Origin: CAJXYS01 sp913063035
Lineage (GTDB): Bacteria > Pseudomonadota > Alphaproteobacteria > Rhodobacterales > Rhodobacteraceae
Length of the DNA stretch: 64,000 bases
Assembly (NCBI RefSeq): GCF_050586465.1
Contig: NZ_JBOCEG010000005.1
Location: forward strand, 310,001 to 374,000
Direction of reading: 5' to 3'
Of the stretch, positions 62,597-64,000 are shown piece after piece. The stretch's first letter is position 1. Every line of letters starts with the position of its first letter. A program made the position numbers and the translations under genes. The notes under the pieces were generated by a model. That model did no database searches and was not told the DNA's origin. It was given only the letters and a program-made list of their open reading frames with translations.

Positions 62597-64000
62597 ATGA
62601 CCGAATACGACGCCAACTGGGTAGCCCAGGAAGAAGCCAAGCGCGCCTTCATGGCCGAAAACGGGCTCTACCGGCCCGAGGACGAGCATGCCTCCTGCGG
62701 GGTCGGGCTGGTGGTGTCCATCGACGGCAAGCCGAGCCGCAAGGTCGTGGAGAACGGCATCGACGCGCTCAAGGCGGTCTGGCACCGCGGCGCGGTGGAT
62801 GCGGATGGCAAGACCGGCGACGGGGCCGGCATCCACGTTCAGATCCCCGTCCCGTTCTTCTACGACCAGATCAAGCGCACCGGCCACGAGCCCCGCCGCG
62901 ACGAACTCATGGCGGTGGGCCAGGTCTTTCTGCCCCGCACCGATTTCGGCGCCCAGGAAACCTGCCGGACGATCGTCGAGTCCGAGGTTCTACGGATGGG
63001 CTACTCGATCTATGGCTGGCGTCACGTCCCGGTGAACATCGAGGTGCTGGGCGAGAAGGCCAACGCCACCCGTCCCGAGATCGAGCAGATCCTGATTTCC
63101 AACGCGAAGGGCGTGGACGAGGAAACCTTCGAGCGCGAGCTCTACGTCATCCGCCGCCGCATCGAGAAAGCCGCCGCGGTCGCACTGGTGCCGGGGCTCT
63201 ATATCGCGTCGCTGTCCTGCCGGTCGATCATCTACAAGGGCATGATGCTGGCCGAGCAGGTGGCCGAGTTCTATCCCGATCTCAAGGATGAGCGTTTCGA
63301 GAGCGCCTTCGCCATCTACCATCAGCGCTACTCCACCAACACCTTCCCGCAATGGTGGCTGGCGCAACCCTTCCGCATGCTCGCCCATAACGGCGAGATC
63401 AATACGCTGAAGGGCAACCTGAACTGGATGAAGAGCCACGAGATCCGGATGGCGTCCAACACCTTCGGTGACCATGCCGAGGACATCAAGCCGATCGTGG
63501 CCAACGGCTCGTCGGACTCGGCCGCGCTGGACGCGGTCTTCGAGGTGATGGTTCGCGCCGGGCGCAATGCGCCGATGGCCAAGACCATGCTGATTCCCGA
63601 GGCCTGGTCCAAGACCGCCGACGCCATGCCGCAGGCGTGGCGCGACATGTACAACTACTGCAACGCCGTGATGGAGCCCTGGGACGGCCCCGCGGCGCTG
63701 GCCATGACCGACGGGCGCTGGGTCTGTGCCGGGCTTGACCGGAACGGCCTGCGCCCGATGCGCTACGTGGTCACCGGCGACGGGCTGATGATCGCGGGCT
63801 CCGAGGCGGGCATGGTGCCGACCGACGAATCCGCCGTGGTCGAGAAGGGCGCGCTGGGCCCCGGCCAGATGGTCGCCGTCGACATGGGGGCGGGGCGGCT
63901 CTACCACGACACGGAACTCAAGGATCAGCTGGCGGCCGCGCAGCCCTTCGGCGAATGGGTTGGCAAGATCGTCGATCTCGAGGAAGAGACCGACGGCATG
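62597..64000 (+). CDS. gltB: Glutamate synthase large subunit (3' end outside window)
   Basis: 468 residues visible of a protein usually near 1,500. ATG 62597 follows GGTGGAAG. The N-terminal glutamine amidotransferase domain begins after a short propeptide: Cys34 in ASCGVGLVVSIDG would become the first residue and nucleophile. Conserved class II amidotransferase stretches follow (GDGAGIHVQIP, YHQRYSTNTFPQW, LAHNGEINTLKGNLNW). It makes glutamate from glutamine and 2-oxoglutarate with GltD. The frame stays open to the last base. Confidence 0.95.
   Translation, partial: MTEYDANWVAQEEAKRAFMAENGLYRPEDEHASCGVGLVVSIDGKPSRKVVENGIDALKAVWHRGAVDADGKTGDGAGIHVQIPVPFFYDQIKRTGHEPRRDELMAVGQVFLPRTDFGAQETCRTIVESEVLRMGYSIYGWRHVPVNIEVLGEKANATRPEIEQILISNAKGVDEETFERELYVIRRRIEKAAAVALVPGLYIASLSCRSIIYKGMMLAEQVAEFYPDLKDERFESAFAIYHQRYSTNTFPQWWLAQPFRMLAHNGEINTLKGNLNWMKSHEIRMASNTFGDHAEDIKPIVANGSSDSAALDAVFEVMVRAGRNAPMAKTMLIPEAWSKTADAMPQAWRDMYNYCNAVMEPWDGPAALAMTDGRWVCAGLDRNGLRPMRYVVTGDGLMIAGSEAGMVPTDESAVVEKGALGPGQMVAVDMGAGRLYHDTELKDQLAAAQPFGEWVGKIVDLEEETDGM

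Overview
The window is high-GC DNA with the gene content of a marine alphaproteobacterium of the Rhodobacterales (roseobacter) type: gltD before gltB, an NDUFA9-like epimerase, a Hint-domain protein, long PstC and PstA proteins, and several type I secretion (T1SS) cargo proteins. This placement is an inference from gene families and order; no rRNA or marker gene was compared.

Layout. (1) 1-4849: a T1SS operon cut by the window edge: ABC exporter, a membrane-anchored RTX protein and an HlyD-type adaptor. A vanadium haloperoxidase with all metal-site motifs follows (4936-6930). (2) 6961-8383: an arsR regulator and an ArsP/YraQ-type permease, divergent from (3) 8527-14830: a PhoB-box promoter and pstS-pstC-pstA-pstB-phoU-phoB, with no phoR in view. 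(4) 15143-19738: a 1531-residue FG-GAP protein with a C-terminal Hint domain. (5) 19735-40422 (minus strand): a six-gene locus made of a 4163-residue adhesin (cadherin-like, FG-GAP, RTX and LamG-like parts), a T1SS ABC exporter, a TolC-like lipoprotein, a MotB/OmpA-like protein, an HlyD adaptor and a MotA-like protein. A stator-like proton channel pair inside a giant-adhesin secretion operon recalls SiiA/SiiB of Salmonella SPI-4. (6) 41068-46662: a zinc alcohol dehydrogenase, a LapG-type periplasmic cysteine protease, two alpha/beta hydrolases and a frameshifted membrane protein. (7) About 47195-58846: a probable genomic island of 11.6 kb at the 3' end of tRNA-Leu(CAG), bounded by 229-bp direct repeats that carry tRNA-end and integrase-start sequence. 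It holds a ChaC - M19 dipeptidase - ChaC-like - GNAT operon, an MFS permease, a GST, a PLP decarboxylase, small genes, and three copies of a hairpin repeat. (8) 59054-64000: core genes: NDUFA9-like epimerase, uppP, gltD and the start of gltB.

How the parts fit. The giant adhesin locus and the nearby LapG-like protease together suggest a surface adhesin that is exported with help from an ion-driven motor complex and may be released by proteolysis; the adhesin has an Ala-Ala-Ala site at residues 124-126, close to where LapA is cut. The pst-pho operon is ordinary phosphate starvation machinery. The island looks like a glutathione turnover and small-molecule cassette.
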